Positions 52,534 through 61,741 of a stretch of DNA of 64,000 bases are shown piece after piece. Numbering within the stretch: position 1 is the stretch's first letter; the number at the start of each line of letters is the position of its first letter. The notes below the pieces were generated by a model, which was not told where the DNA came from, did not search any database, and was given only the letters and a program-made list of their open reading frames with translations. The translations under genes and the position numbers were made by a program. Source of the DNA: Oscillospiraceae bacterium (GTDB lineage Bacteria > Bacillota > Clostridia > Oscillospirales > Oscillospiraceae); assembly GCA_017501355.1 (NCBI GenBank), contig JAFVXA010000046.1, forward strand, positions 1 through 64,000. Direction: 5' to 3'.

Positions 52534-53973
52534 ATGAAAAATACAGAAAAAACCATGGATAAAATCGTTGCTCTTTGCAAAAACAGAGGTTTTGTGTTTG
52601 CGGGCAGCGAAATTTACGGTGGTCTTGCCAACACCTGGGACTACGGTCCTCTCGGCGTTGAGCTGAAGAACAATATCAAGAAGGCATGGTGGAAGAAGTT
52701 CGTGCAGGAGAACCCCTACAACGTGGGTCTCGATGCGGCGATCCTGATGAATCCCCAGGTTTGGGTGGCATCCGGTCACGTCACCACCTTCAACGATCCC
52801 CTCATCGACTGCCGCAGCTGCAAGATGCGTCACCGTGCCGACAAGCTGATCGAGGACTGGAACGCAGAAAACGGTGTGGAGAACATGGTGGTGGAAGCCC
52901 TCAGCAATGAGGAGCTTGTGGGCTACATCCGCGAAAAGAATATTCCCTGCCCCGGCTGCGGTAAGACCGACTTCACCGACATCCGCAAGTTCAACCTCAT
53001 GTTCAAGACCCATCAGGGCGTGACGGAGGACAGCGCGGCTGAGGTCTATCTCCGCCCCGAGACTGCACAGGGCATCTTCACTAACTTTGCCAATGTCCAG
53101 CGCACCACCCGCCGCAAGCTCCCCTTCGGCATCGGTCAGATCGGTAAGTCCTTCCGCAACGAGATTACTCCCGGTAACTTCATCTTCCGCGTGCGTGAGT
53201 TCGAGCAGATGGAGCTGGAGTTCTTCTGTGAGCCCGGCACCGACCTGCAGTGGTTCGAGTACTGGCGCAATTACTGCCACGAGTGGCTCAAAGGTCTCGG
53301 TATGACCGAGGAGAATCTGCGCCTGCGTGACCACGATCCCGATGAGCTCTGCTTCTATTCCAAGGCAACCACCGACTTCGAGTTCCTCTTCCCCTTCGGC
53401 TGGGGTGAACTCTGGGGCGTGGCTGACCGTACCGATTACGATCTGACCCAGCACATCAACACCTCCGGCAAGGATCTGACCTATTTCGATCAGGAAAAGA
53501 ACGAGCGCTACATCCCCTATGTCATCGAGCCTTCTCTCGGTGTGGAGCGCAGCGTCCTCGCCTTCCTCTGCGACGCTTACGACGAGCAGGTGGTGGGTCA
53601 GGATAAGAACGGTAACGACGATGTCCGCGTTGTCATGCACTTCCATCCCGCACTCGCTCCCTTCAAGGCAACCATCCTGCCGCTCAGCAAGAAGGAAGTC
53701 CTCAGCGAGCCTGCCCGCAAGCTCCAGCAGGAGCTGAGCCGCGAGTGGATGATCGACTATGATGAGACCGGTTCCATCGGCAAGCGCTATCGCCGCGCCG
53801 ACGAGATCGGCACTCCCTTCTGCATCACCTTCGACTTTGAGACCGTGGGCGATCCCGAGAAGGGCATCGAGGCTGACCACTGCGTCACCATCCGCGAGCG
53901 CGACACCATGGAACAGGTGCGCGTTCCCATCAGCGAAGTGCGCGACTATCTCGCAAAGAAGCTGGCATATTAA
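52534..53973 (+). CDS. glyS: Glycyl-tRNA synthetase (alpha2 type)
   Basis: 479 residues, AGGAGG upstream. Class II motifs: [19 protein letters not shown], motif 2 in [20 protein letters not shown] and motif 3 in [14 protein letters not shown]. The insert [11 protein letters not shown] may bind zinc. Single-chain alpha2 form, as in most Gram-positives of this group, not the alpha-beta form. It charges tRNA-Gly. Confidence 0.97.
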   Translation: MKNTEKTMDKIVALCKNRGFVFAGSEIYGGLANTWDYGPLGVELKNNIKKAWWKKFVQENPYNVGLDAAILMNPQVWVASGHVTTFNDPLIDCRSCKMRHRADKLIEDWNAENGVENMVVEALSNEELVGYIREKNIPCPGCGKTDFTDIRKFNLMFKTHQGVTEDSAAEVYLRPETAQGIFTNFANVQRTTRRKLPFGIGQIGKSFRNEITPGNFIFRVREFEQMELEFFCEPGTDLQWFEYWRNYCHEWLKGLGMTEENLRLRDHDPDELCFYSKATTDFEFLFPFGWGELWGVADRTDYDLTQHINTSGKDLTYFDQEKNERYIPYVIEPSLGVERSVLAFLCDAYDEQVVGQDKNGNDDVRVVMHFHPALAPFKATILPLSKKEVLSEPARKLQQELSREWMIDYDETGSIGKRYRRADEIGTPFCITFDFETVGDPEKGIEADHCVTIRERDTMEQVRVPISEVRDYLAKKLAY

Positions 53974-53980
53974 AGAAACG

Positions 53981-54012
53981 AAACGTCGGCAGAGATTCTG
54001 CCGACGTTTTTT
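53981..54012 (+). terminator. glyS terminator
   Basis: AAACGTCGGCAGA and TCTGCCGACGTTT form a 13-bp stem followed by T. Confidence 0.92.
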
Positions 54013-54024
54013 CCGAAAGGAGAG

Positions 54025-55878
54025 ATGACGTTGAAGCATTGGCTGTTTTGGAAAGAAAAGGACGTGCTTTGGCCGCAGAAAAAACTGAAATGGTACGCCG
54101 CGTGGCGCTTGCTCGCGTTGCTCGCGGTCTCCGTCTGCTGGGGTCTTGCCCTGCTGGTGGCATCCCAGGGAAGCTATCCCCTGCAAAACCTCAAAACCTT
54201 TGTGGAAACGCCCCTGCTCGCGGTGATGAACGTGATCCCCGTGGTGTTTTTGTCCCTTCTCTTTTATGCGGCGCTGGCAAGGGCACTGCCTGCGTTTGCG
54301 CTGAGCGGCGGTATCTGGCTGGGCTTTACCCTCACGAATTACTATTTGCTCCGCTTCCGTGACGACCCCCTGATGGCGCTGGATCTGTTGGACTTTTTCA
54401 CCGCCATGCACTTCAAGAACCAGTATGACCTCATGCCCGAAAATCGACTTTGGGCAGTGCTGGGCTGTTTTGTGGTTGCCCTGCTTTTCCTCGGAATCTT
54501 TGCCCGTGGCAAGGGAGCGGGGAAGCGGCTGCGCCTCACCATCCTTGCGATCCTGCTGCTCTCTGCCTATCCGCTGGGACTACTCTATGTGAGTGACGAG
54601 GTGTATGAGGAAAAGATGGCGAACTTCAACCACTTCAGCCCTTGGTCGGACACCCAGCAGTATCTTGCGCGGGGCTTTGTCTATTCCTTCCTCCACAGTG
54701 TCCCCGATCTGATCCCCTCCGAGCCCCAGGGCTATGACGCGGCGCATGAAGGAGGTATTCTGGAAAGTTTCACCGAAACGGATATCCCCGCAAACAAAAA
54801 GGTAAACTTTCTCTCCATTCAGCTGGAAGCCTTTGCGGACTTTTCCACAATGGGCATGGATGGTGTGGATTTTTCCCTCTACAATGACTATCACGCCCTT
54901 GAGCAGGAGAGCTACACAGGCGACCTCATTACCAACATTTTCGCGGGCGGTACGGTGGACACGGAGCGCTGCGTGCTGACGGGCAGCGCACAACTGGAGA
55001 AAAACTACCGCAAAAACACCAATTCCTACGCGTGGTGGCTGCGACAGCAGGGCTACACCGTCCACGGCAGTCATCCCTGTTTCCACTCCTTCTATAACCG
55101 CGTCAACATCAACCGCTATCTGGGCTTTGAGGACTACCGCTACTACGACGACTACTATTTGCAGCGTGTGGACGGGGGACTTACCACCGACGATATTTTG
55201 TTCCCCGAAATTCTGATGTGGATGCAGCAGAGCATCGCCGAGACGGGCAAGCCCTGCTTCTCCTATAATGTCAGCTATCAGAACCACGGTCCCTATGATG
55301 CGACCGCGTCCGAGAAAAACTATGTCACAGGGAATGTCAGCGAGGAAAGCCGTCATATTCTCAACAATTATCTCTACAATGTAGAGGACACCATCGGTGC
55401 CATCACGCAGCTGGTGGAGGAGCTCCGCGTCTGGGACGAGCCCGTGGTGCTGCTGCTCTTCGGTGACCATAAGCCGTGGCTCGGCTATGGGAACTCCGTC
55501 TATCAGGAGTTCTCCGTGGACTTTGAACTCTCCTCGCCTGCGGGACTTCGGAATTATTACGGCACCCGCTATCTCATCTGGGCGAATGACGCGGCAAAGG
55601 CAGCCCTCGGCAAGGATTTTGTGGGGAACGGTCCCGCCATCAGCAGTAATTTCCTGCTCGGTGAGGTCTTTTCCCTCTGCGGCATCCGCGGTCCTGCCAT
55701 GATGCAGTATGCGGAGCAGATCCGCCAGACCCTGCCTGTGCTGACTTCTACGGGGTACTATCTCAAGGATGGCACGGTCAGAACGGAGCTTTCCGCGACG
55801 GAGGAAACGGCGCTTGCGGAGTATACCCGCGTCTCGTATTATTGGCGAAACGAATTTCTCTACGAAAAAATGAATTGA
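54025..55878 (+). CDS. LTA-synthase-like membrane sulfatase/phosphoglycerol transferase
   Basis: 617 residues. Five N-terminal membrane segments precede an extracellular alkaline-phosphatase-superfamily domain: LSIQLEAFADFSTMG, the probable nucleophile Thr in FAGGTVDTERCVLTG near residue 312, GSHPCFHSFYNR, YNVSYQNHGPY and LLFGDHKPWLG. It fits LtaS-like enzymes that move glycerol phosphate to polymers. AAAGGAG lies only 2 bp before the ATG at 54,025, so an in-frame TTG at 54,031 with better spacing may be the true start. Single gene after glyS. Confidence 0.88.
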   Translation: MTLKHWLFWKEKDVLWPQKKLKWYAAWRLLALLAVSVCWGLALLVASQGSYPLQNLKTFVETPLLAVMNVIPVVFLSLLFYAALARALPAFALSGGIWLGFTLTNYYLLRFRDDPLMALDLLDFFTAMHFKNQYDLMPENRLWAVLGCFVVALLFLGIFARGKGAGKRLRLTILAILLLSAYPLGLLYVSDEVYEEKMANFNHFSPWSDTQQYLARGFVYSFLHSVPDLIPSEPQGYDAAHEGGILESFTETDIPANKKVNFLSIQLEAFADFSTMGMDGVDFSLYNDYHALEQESYTGDLITNIFAGGTVDTERCVLTGSAQLEKNYRKNTNSYAWWLRQQGYTVHGSHPCFHSFYNRVNINRYLGFEDYRYYDDYYLQRVDGGLTTDDILFPEILMWMQQSIAETGKPCFSYNVSYQNHGPYDATASEKNYVTGNVSEESRHILNNYLYNVEDTIGAITQLVEELRVWDEPVVLLLFGDHKPWLGYGNSVYQEFSVDFELSSPAGLRNYYGTRYLIWANDAAKAALGKDFVGNGPAISSNFLLGEVFSLCGIRGPAMMQYAEQIRQTLPVLTSTGYYLKDGTVRTELSATEETALAEYTRVSYYWRNEFLYEKMN

Positions 55879-55938
55879 GTTTTTGGTTTATTTTAAAATT
55901 GTTCAAAATTTCTTCATGATTTCAGAGGGAAAATGCGA

Positions 55939-56072
55939 TATGATGAGTTTGCAGGGGAGGACAGGACCCTGCAAGACATAGAAACCATTTTCCATTTCCC
56001 TCTCTTTTTTCTCCCCCAAGAAAAGAACAGGAGCGGAGGCTATTCAGCCTCCGCTCCTGTTTTGTTGTTTTT
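55939..56072 (+). ncRNA. Possible small RNA between LTA-synthase-like gene and nitroreductase
   Basis: A TATGAT -10 element (55,939-55,944) is followed by a hairpin TTGCAGGG...CCCTGCAA (55,949-55,974), a pyrimidine-rich stretch and a strong terminator AACAGGAGCGGAGGCT...AGCCTCCGCTCCTGTT with T (56,027-56,072). No frame or -35 is clear. The terminator may instead serve the nitroreductase gene on the other strand, so the RNA is only a candidate. Confidence 0.35.
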
Positions 56073-56113
56073 TGAGAGCATTCAGAAAGTTTTCCAAACT
56101 TGTGAAAAACTTT

Positions 56114-56845
56114 TTAAGTTTCTTCGTACTGTCTGAGATATTCTGCCACGGAGCGACTCATTTCACGGGAAAATTCGCTGTTATACTTCCGCTTGCAGAA
56201 TGCCTGCATCCATTCGGTGTAAGATTTTACGCCGCAGCGTGGCGTCCACATCTCCTCCAGATCCTCGTCGCTGAGGCAGCGATAGCCGTTTTCGTGGACG
56301 ATGAACTTCTGCTCCACGCGTGCGGGCTTCGGGCGATCCTTCTGCTGCTGGGTAGGATAGCCGAAGATGAGCATACCCACGGGGAACACAAATTCGGGCA
56401 GGTTCAAAAGCGCGCGCTGCTCCGCGCAGTTTTCCATCACATCGCCGATGTAGCAGCTGCCGATGCCGAGACTTTCCGCCGCGGTGACGGCATTCTGCGC
56501 CGCGATCATGGTGTCGCTCACCGCCAGCATCAGATCGCCGATGGCAGGCTTGCGGGGCGCGCAGCCTGTTGCAAGGTAAGCATCATACCACTTTTTGCAG
56601 TCGGCGCAGAAAATGAGCACCATTTTTGCTTCGGCGATCATGCCTTGATGGTCACAGGTCTCCACAAGGCGGTCTTTGATCTTCTGGTCGGTGATGTCGA
56701 GAATGGTATAGAGCTGCTGGTTGCCTGCGGTGGGTGCTTCGGCGGCAGCTTTCAGAATCAGCGCCTTGTCCGCAGGGGAGATCTCCTGCTCGGTGTAGAC
56801 ACGCATGGACTTGCGCTCGATGAGCCCGCGAATCACTTCGTTCAT
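56114..56845 (-). CDS. Nitroreductase-family flavoprotein (FMN)
   Basis: 243 residues. N-terminal RGLIERKSMRVYTEQEIS and APTAGNQQLYTILDI bind FMN; GIGSCYIGDVMEN and LPEFVFPVGMLIFGYP are typical of the larger NfsA/FRP-like group. It should reduce nitro- or quinone-type compounds with NAD(P)H. A different subfamily from the one at 17,348. Confidence 0.87.
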   Translation of the reverse strand: MNEVIRGLIERKSMRVYTEQEISPADKALILKAAAEAPTAGNQQLYTILDITDQKIKDRLVETCDHQGMIAEAKMVLIFCADCKKWYDAYLATGCAPRKPAIGDLMLAVSDTMIAAQNAVTAAESLGIGSCYIGDVMENCAEQRALLNLPEFVFPVGMLIFGYPTQQQKDRPKPARVEQKFIVHENGYRCLSDEDLEEMWTPRCGVKSYTEWMQAFCKRKYNSEFSREMSRSVAEYLRQYEET

Positions 56846-56881
56846 AGTTTTGCTCCTGTTCAGTCGAAATTGTGGAAAATG

Positions 56882-58030
56882 TTAGGCGAAAAAGGCGCGA
56901 ATCTCGCTCTCGTCTGCGGTGCAGCTGCCCTGAATGAAGCCGTCACGACCGCCGCCGCGACCATGGAGCGCAGCGTTCATCTCCTTGGCGAAGGCGCGCT
57001 CGTCACCGCCATCTGCAAGGCGAACGGCGTACTTATAGTTGCCGTCAGCTCCTGCGAACACCGCGCAGCGCCCGCCGCAGCGTTCGCCGATGGCAACGGC
57101 GAGACGGCGCAGGCTCTCGGCGTTCATTTCGCCCTCCATGAGCAGCACATCGCCCTTGCCCTCGTACTCGGCGGCGCGGAAGCTATTGAGCTGTTCTTCA
57201 AGAGCAGCGGCACGCATTTTTTCTGCCGCCAGCTCGTTCTTCATGCGAATGACCGCATCTGCGGTTTCGAGGGGCTTTGCGGAAAGCACCTGAGAAATGA
57301 CGGTGTTTTGCAGGTGCAGATGAGTGAGGTAATCAAAGGCGCGCTTGCCCGCAATGATCTCGAGGCGGCTGCCGCTGCGGAACTTCTGGTTGCTCAGCAC
57401 CTTCAGCAGACCCACCTGACCCGCGCTCTGCACATGGGTGCCGCAGCAGGCGCAGCAGTCCGCGCCGGGGAAGGAGACGATGCGGACATCGCCGGGGATC
57501 TCCTTCTTGCTGCGGTAGGTCAGTTCCTTCAGCTCTTCCTGATTGTACAGACGGATGTCCACGGGAGCATCGGAATAAATGTAGTGATTTGCCAGAGTCT
57601 CCACCTGACGGGCGACCTCATCACTGACCTCACCGCTGAAATCCACGGTCACGGTGTCGCTGCCCATGTGGAAGCCCACGTTTTCAAAGCCCGTGAGGGA
57701 GTGGAGAATGCCGCTGAAAATATGCTCGCCGCTGTGCTGCTGCATGTGGTCAAAGCGGCGACCCCAGTTGATCTCGCCAACCACTTCACTGCCCGCGTCC
57801 AGTGCGCCGGTGCAGTGGTGGGTGATGATGCCATTCTTCTCATGTACGTCGGTCACAATGACGCAGCCGTTGATGATGCCCTGATCGGCGGGCTGACCGC
57901 CGCCTTCGGGGTAAAAGGCGGTCTGGTCGAGAACGATGTCAAAACCGTCCTTGCCGCTCTCGCAGGAGACGACCTTGGCGGTGAAGCGGGTGAGATAGGG
58001 GTTTTCTGCATAAAGCTTTCTGGTTTCCAT
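56882..58030 (-). CDS. Alanyl-tRNA editing protein AlaX-type with DHHA1 domain
   Basis: 382 residues from the ATG at 58030. Editing domain: FYPEGGGQPADQG, zinc ligands in MQQHSGEHIFSG (HxxxH) and CCACCGTHVQ (Cys, His). The C-terminal third resembles the DHHA1 domain (VLLMEGEMNAESLRRLA ... GRGGGRDGFIQGS). It hydrolyses Ser- or Gly-mischarged tRNA-Ala. It is a free-standing editing protein; the synthetase is not adjacent. Confidence 0.93.
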   Translation of the reverse strand: METRKLYAENPYLTRFTAKVVSCESGKDGFDIVLDQTAFYPEGGGQPADQGIINGCVIVTDVHEKNGIITHHCTGALDAGSEVVGEINWGRRFDHMQQHSGEHIFSGILHSLTGFENVGFHMGSDTVTVDFSGEVSDEVARQVETLANHYIYSDAPVDIRLYNQEELKELTYRSKKEIPGDVRIVSFPGADCCACCGTHVQSAGQVGLLKVLSNQKFRSGSRLEIIAGKRAFDYLTHLHLQNTVISQVLSAKPLETADAVIRMKNELAAEKMRAAALEEQLNSFRAAEYEGKGDVLLMEGEMNAESLRRLAVAIGERCGGRCAVFAGADGNYKYAVRLADGGDERAFAKEMNAALHGRGGGRDGFIQGSCTADESEIRAFFA

Positions 58031-58046
58031 GGGAAAAGTCCTCTTT

Positions 58047-59201
58047 TCAGTTGATATGGATGAGCCCGAGGGCGATTTTTGTCTGCAAAATGCGGGTAAC
58101 GGCATCGTCGATGCGTCCTTCGCGGATGGTGCCGTTTTTCACCGCCTCGATCACGAGGGGGATTTGGCTGTGGTAGTCGCTGGTCACGATCATGTCATTG
58201 CCCGCAAGGGCGGCAAGGACGGCAACCGAGCCGTCGGCAGCGTAGGCTTCCACCGCTTCCATGGCGAGATCATCCGTGAGGATGATGCCGTCAAAGTGCA
58301 GCTTGTCCCGCAGGAGGTTATGAACCACAGGGGAGAGGGAAGCGGGGAGTGTCTCATCCACGTCCGCCATGATGTTGTGGGAGACAAGAACGAAGGGAGA
58401 GCCTGCCTCAATGCCTGCCGTGAAGGGAAGGAAATCGTTCTCCATAAAGGATTCGAGGCTTCGCTCGTCCAAGGCGATGCCTGTGTGGGTGTCCACATTG
58501 CTGCCGTAGCCAGGGAAGTGCTTGAGGACAGATGCAACGCCCTGTTCGTTCATCTGGGTCACCACGGCTTTCGTGACTTCTGCGGTGGTGGCGGCATCCT
58601 GACCGAGAGAGCGGTCATAGATGAAGTCATTCGGGTTCGTGGAAATGTCCACCACAGGGGCGAAGTTCACATTGATGCCGAAAGAACAGAGCAGGGCATT
58701 GCGCTCGGCATCCTCTGCAAGCACCGCATCGAGACCGCCGTCCCGGTAGAGCTTTTGGGGTGCTTTGAAACGAGAACTGCGGAACTGCTTCTGGCTGCTG
58801 ACACGGCAGACCGTGCCGCCCTCCTCATCCACGCCGATGAACAGGGGGAGGGAAGCCGCAGACTGATAGGCTGCGATGTTCCCTGCGGCTTCGTCAAAGG
58901 TTTTGTCCTTGAAATCCCGACCGAACAGCAGAATGCCGCCGAGATGATATGTCGCCACATCCTCTGCGGCATGCAGCTCGGGACAGCGGACGAAAAAGAG
59001 CTGCCCCACCTTTTGCTCGAGGGTCATGGAAGCGAGCTGCTCACTGATATAGAGTTCTTCGGGGGTCGGTTCAGGTTCGGGGATTGGCTCCGGCTCTTCC
59101 ACCACTTCGGGGGCAAGGGTCTCCACCGCATCCTCCGCGGGGGCTTCGCCGCAGGCGCTGAGCAGGAGCAGCAGGGTGAGAATGAGTGCAAGACGTTTCA
59201 T
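58047..59201 (-). CDS. Lipoprotein glycoside hydrolase family 3 (NagZ-like)
   Basis: 384 residues. Signal peptide with lipobox LLSAC (Cys17), then a Pro/Glu linker. GH3 core: GILLFGRDF, GVDEEGGTVCR, FAPVVDISTNP, SVLKHFPGYGSNVDTHTG (catalytic His-Asp loop of NagZ) and GIILTDDLAMEAV (nucleophile Asp). It probably removes N-acetylglucosamine from muropeptides outside the membrane. Unlike Gram-negative NagZ it is membrane-anchored. Confidence 0.92.
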   Translation of the reverse strand: MKRLALILTLLLLLSACGEAPAEDAVETLAPEVVEEPEPIPEPEPTPEELYISEQLASMTLEQKVGQLFFVRCPELHAAEDVATYHLGGILLFGRDFKDKTFDEAAGNIAAYQSAASLPLFIGVDEEGGTVCRVSSQKQFRSSRFKAPQKLYRDGGLDAVLAEDAERNALLCSFGINVNFAPVVDISTNPNDFIYDRSLGQDAATTAEVTKAVVTQMNEQGVASVLKHFPGYGSNVDTHTGIALDERSLESFMENDFLPFTAGIEAGSPFVLVSHNIMADVDETLPASLSPVVHNLLRDKLHFDGIILTDDLAMEAVEAYAADGSVAVLAALAGNDMIVTSDYHSQIPLVIEAVKNGTIREGRIDDAVTRILQTKIALGLIHIN

Positions 59202-59348
59202 AAAAAACCTCCGTCTTGTTGATTTTTGTCTGATTTATTGTAGCATAATTGATGGAAAAAAGAAACAGGCTTTGCACTTTGGCAAGTGCATACCTTCTCT
59301 CAGCACCGTCGCGGCATGACGATTCCCGGGTGCTTCGCCCCCGCTAAT

Positions 59349-59605
59349 TTTCAGCCCCCCATTTTTCCGTGAAGATTTGCACTCGCAGGAGTGCATTCAT
59401 ATTCAACCCCACATCTTCTTTTTCTTTCTCTTGCGAAAGAAAAAGAAGACGTGCCGTTGACGGTACAGAAGAAAAAGAAAACGCCGTGGGTGCGTATCGA
59501 CAGCCGGACCCTCTAACCGAATATTTTCCTTTCGCAAGTTATGCTGCGTTACGAATTGACCTGCTCCTATTTTCGCTGCCGCTCGCATACCAGTTGTCGA
59601 AACGC
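59349..59605 (+). repeat. Dispersed A/G-rich hairpin repeat, copy 3 (diverged)
   Basis: Starts TCAGCCCCCCATTTTT and carries a CTTCTTTTTCTTTC...GAAAGAAAAAGAAG hairpin (59,410-59,445), ending at TTTTCGCTGCCGCTCG. It has an extra block with a GCACTCGCAGGAGTGC hairpin. It faces copy 2 head to head, so the two form a long interrupted palindrome. Confidence 0.75.
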
Positions 59606-59609
59606 TCTG

Positions 59610-59799
59610 CACCAGCGGCAGCGAAAGTAGCAGCAGAACAAATCGACAAGCACTCTGCACTCACGCAAGTACTGTAGTTGTTTTTTGACCCAGCCATCGA
59701 CAAGCTGCCAAAACGATTTCTTTTTCTTTTCCACCGCCAGCGGCGCATTTTCTTTTTCTTTGACACGCCAAAGAAAAAGAAAATGGGGGGCTGAAAAAG
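59610..59799 (-). repeat. Dispersed A/G-rich hairpin repeat, copy 2
   Basis: Its reverse complement matches 36,932-37,118 closely, including the 15-bp TTTTCTTTTTCTTTG hairpin and the GCTTGTCGAT blocks. Small GCACTTGC-type hairpins lie at 59,803-59,820 just outside. Together with copy 3 it fills the gene-free stretch 59,202-59,850. Confidence 0.85.
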
Positions 59800-59850
59800 G
59801 TTGGCACTTGCATAAGTGCCATACCTTCGTTATCAAAGAAAATGGATAGC

Positions 59851-59878
59851 AGAAAGAGCCGCCCGATTGGGCGGCTCT
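59851..59878 (-). terminator. aspS terminator
   Basis: AGAGCCGCCC and GGGCGGCTCT form a 10-bp stem with an ATTG loop; the T tail on the minus strand is short. Confidence 0.75.
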
Positions 59879-59889
59879 GTTGTTTCGGT

Positions 59890-61668
59890 TTATTCCACCT
59901 CTGCGGTGATGGCGATGTGCAGCTCGTCCAGCTGCTTCTGGGTGACGGTGGAGGGAGCGTCCATCATGATATCCTGTGCGTTCTTGTTCATGGGGAAGGG
60001 GATGATCTCGCGGATGGATTCCTCACCGGCAAGGAGCATCACCATGCGGTCCACACCGGGAGCGATGCCTGCGTGGGGAGGAGCACCGTAGGTGAAGGCG
60101 TTGTACATAGCGGGGAACTTCTTCTTCACGTCCTCTTCGCCAAGGCGCACCATCTGGAATGCCTTGATCATAATTTCGGGATCGTGGTTACGGACAGCGC
60201 CGGAGCTGAGCTCCACACCGTTGCACACGAGGTCGTACTGGTCAGCGGTGATGCTGAGAGGATCGATCTCGCCGCGCTCAGCCTTGAGCAGGGTCTCCAT
60301 ACCGCCGCTGGGCATGGAGAAGGGATTGTGGCAGAACTCCAGCTCGCCGCTCTCCTCGCCGATCTCGTACATGGGGAAGTCCACGATCCAGCAGAACTCG
60401 TAGCGCTCCTTGTCCATGTGCTCGGGGCAGGCAGCGCCCAGCATCTTGCGGAGCACACCTGCGGTCTTCTGTGCCTGACCCTTCTTGCCTGCGGTGAGAC
60501 CCACGAAGCAGCCGGGCTTCAGGTTCAGCTTTTCAGTCAGCTCTGCCTTCTTCTCCACCATGAACTTGGCGAGACCGCCTGCGAACTCGCCGTTCTCGTC
60601 CACCTTGAACCAGTAGGGCTTCTGACCTGCCTGTACTTCCACGTCAGCGCAAAGCTTGTCCACAGCCTTGCGGGCGAGGGTGCAGTCGGTGACGACGATC
60701 GCCTTGACGGTGTTGCCGTCTGCGAAGTTTTCAAAGCCGCAGTCAGCGACGATATCGGTCACATCTTCCACCTCGAGGTCGATGCGCAGGTCGGGCTTAT
60801 CGCTGCCGTAACGCTCCATTGCCTCGGTGAAGGGGATGCGGCGGAAGGGAGCGGAGGATGCCACGTCATAGGTGCCGTACTTAGCGAAGATGGGGGGCAG
60901 AACATCCTCGAGGATGGCGAACACATCGTCCTGACCGGCAAATGCCATTTCCATATCCAGCTGATAGAACTCGCCGGGGGAGCGGTCGCCGCGGGCATCC
61001 TCATCGCGGAAGCAGGGAGCGATCTGGAAGTAACGGTCGAAGCCGGAGGTCATCAGCAGCTGCTTGAACTGCTGGGGAGCCTGAGGCAGCGCGTAGAACT
61101 TGCCGGGGTGCTTACGAGCGGGAACGAGGTAGTCACGGGCACCCTCAGGAGAGGAAGCGGTGAGGATGGGGGTGGTGATCTCGAGGAAGTCGTGATCGGT
61201 CATGGCCTTGCGCAGGGCAGACACCACCTGGCAGCGCAGGATGATGTTGTTCTTGACTGCGGGGTTGCGCAGGTCGAGATAGCGGTGCTTCAGACGCTGG
61301 GTCTCGTCAGCCTCGCGGCTGCGGTTGATCTCGAAGGGCAGCTCGTTGTGGCGGCAGCGACCGAGAACTTCGATCTTGGTGGGAACCACTTCGATCTCGC
61401 CGGTGGGAAGCTTGCTGTTCTTGCTGCTGCGCTCGCGGACAACGCCCTCCACAGAGATGGTGGATTCCTTGTTCAGGCTCTTGATCAGCTGCATCATCTC
61501 TTCGGTCTCGATGACGATCTGAGTGGTGCCGTAGAAGTCGCGGAGGATGACGAAGGCGAAGTTGCTGCCAACCTCGCGGACGTTTTCCATGAAGCCGCAG
61601 AGCTTCACAGTCTCGCCTGCGTTGGCAAGGCGCAGCGCGCCGCAGGTATGCGTACGGTTCTGCATCAT
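59890..61668 (-). CDS. aspS: Aspartyl-tRNA synthetase
   Basis: 592 residues, bacterial length with the GAD insert. N-terminal OB fold (VKLCGFMENVREVGSNFAF). Class II motif 2 in FRDEDARGDRSPGEFYQLDME and motif 3 in GVDRMVMLLAGEESIREIIPFP. It charges tRNA-Asp. It follows hisS by 73 bp; both lie behind one T-box. AAAGGAG precedes two tandem ATG codons (61,668 and 61,665), either of which may be used. Confidence 0.98.
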   Translation of the reverse strand: MMQNRTHTCGALRLANAGETVKLCGFMENVREVGSNFAFVILRDFYGTTQIVIETEEMMQLIKSLNKESTISVEGVVRERSSKNSKLPTGEIEVVPTKIEVLGRCRHNELPFEINRSREADETQRLKHRYLDLRNPAVKNNIILRCQVVSALRKAMTDHDFLEITTPILTASSPEGARDYLVPARKHPGKFYALPQAPQQFKQLLMTSGFDRYFQIAPCFRDEDARGDRSPGEFYQLDMEMAFAGQDDVFAILEDVLPPIFAKYGTYDVASSAPFRRIPFTEAMERYGSDKPDLRIDLEVEDVTDIVADCGFENFADGNTVKAIVVTDCTLARKAVDKLCADVEVQAGQKPYWFKVDENGEFAGGLAKFMVEKKAELTEKLNLKPGCFVGLTAGKKGQAQKTAGVLRKMLGAACPEHMDKERYEFCWIVDFPMYEIGEESGELEFCHNPFSMPSGGMETLLKAERGEIDPLSITADQYDLVCNGVELSSGAVRNHDPEIMIKAFQMVRLGEEDVKKKFPAMYNAFTYGAPPHAGIAPGVDRMVMLLAGEESIREIIPFPMNKNAQDIMMDAPSTVTQKQLDELHIAITAEVE

Positions 61669-61741
61669 AGTGTGTAATCTCCTTTTATGGTGAAAATTGA
61701 TTATAGACTGTATTATAAGATGCGAATATTACGATTCGCAA

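Noticed and set aside
59539..59836. Lys/Arg-rich small frames (KKKK...RRWRWKRK) at 36.9 and 59.6 kb
   Set aside because: They are readings through the dispersed A/G-rich hairpin repeat, in several frames and both orientations, without ribosome sites.
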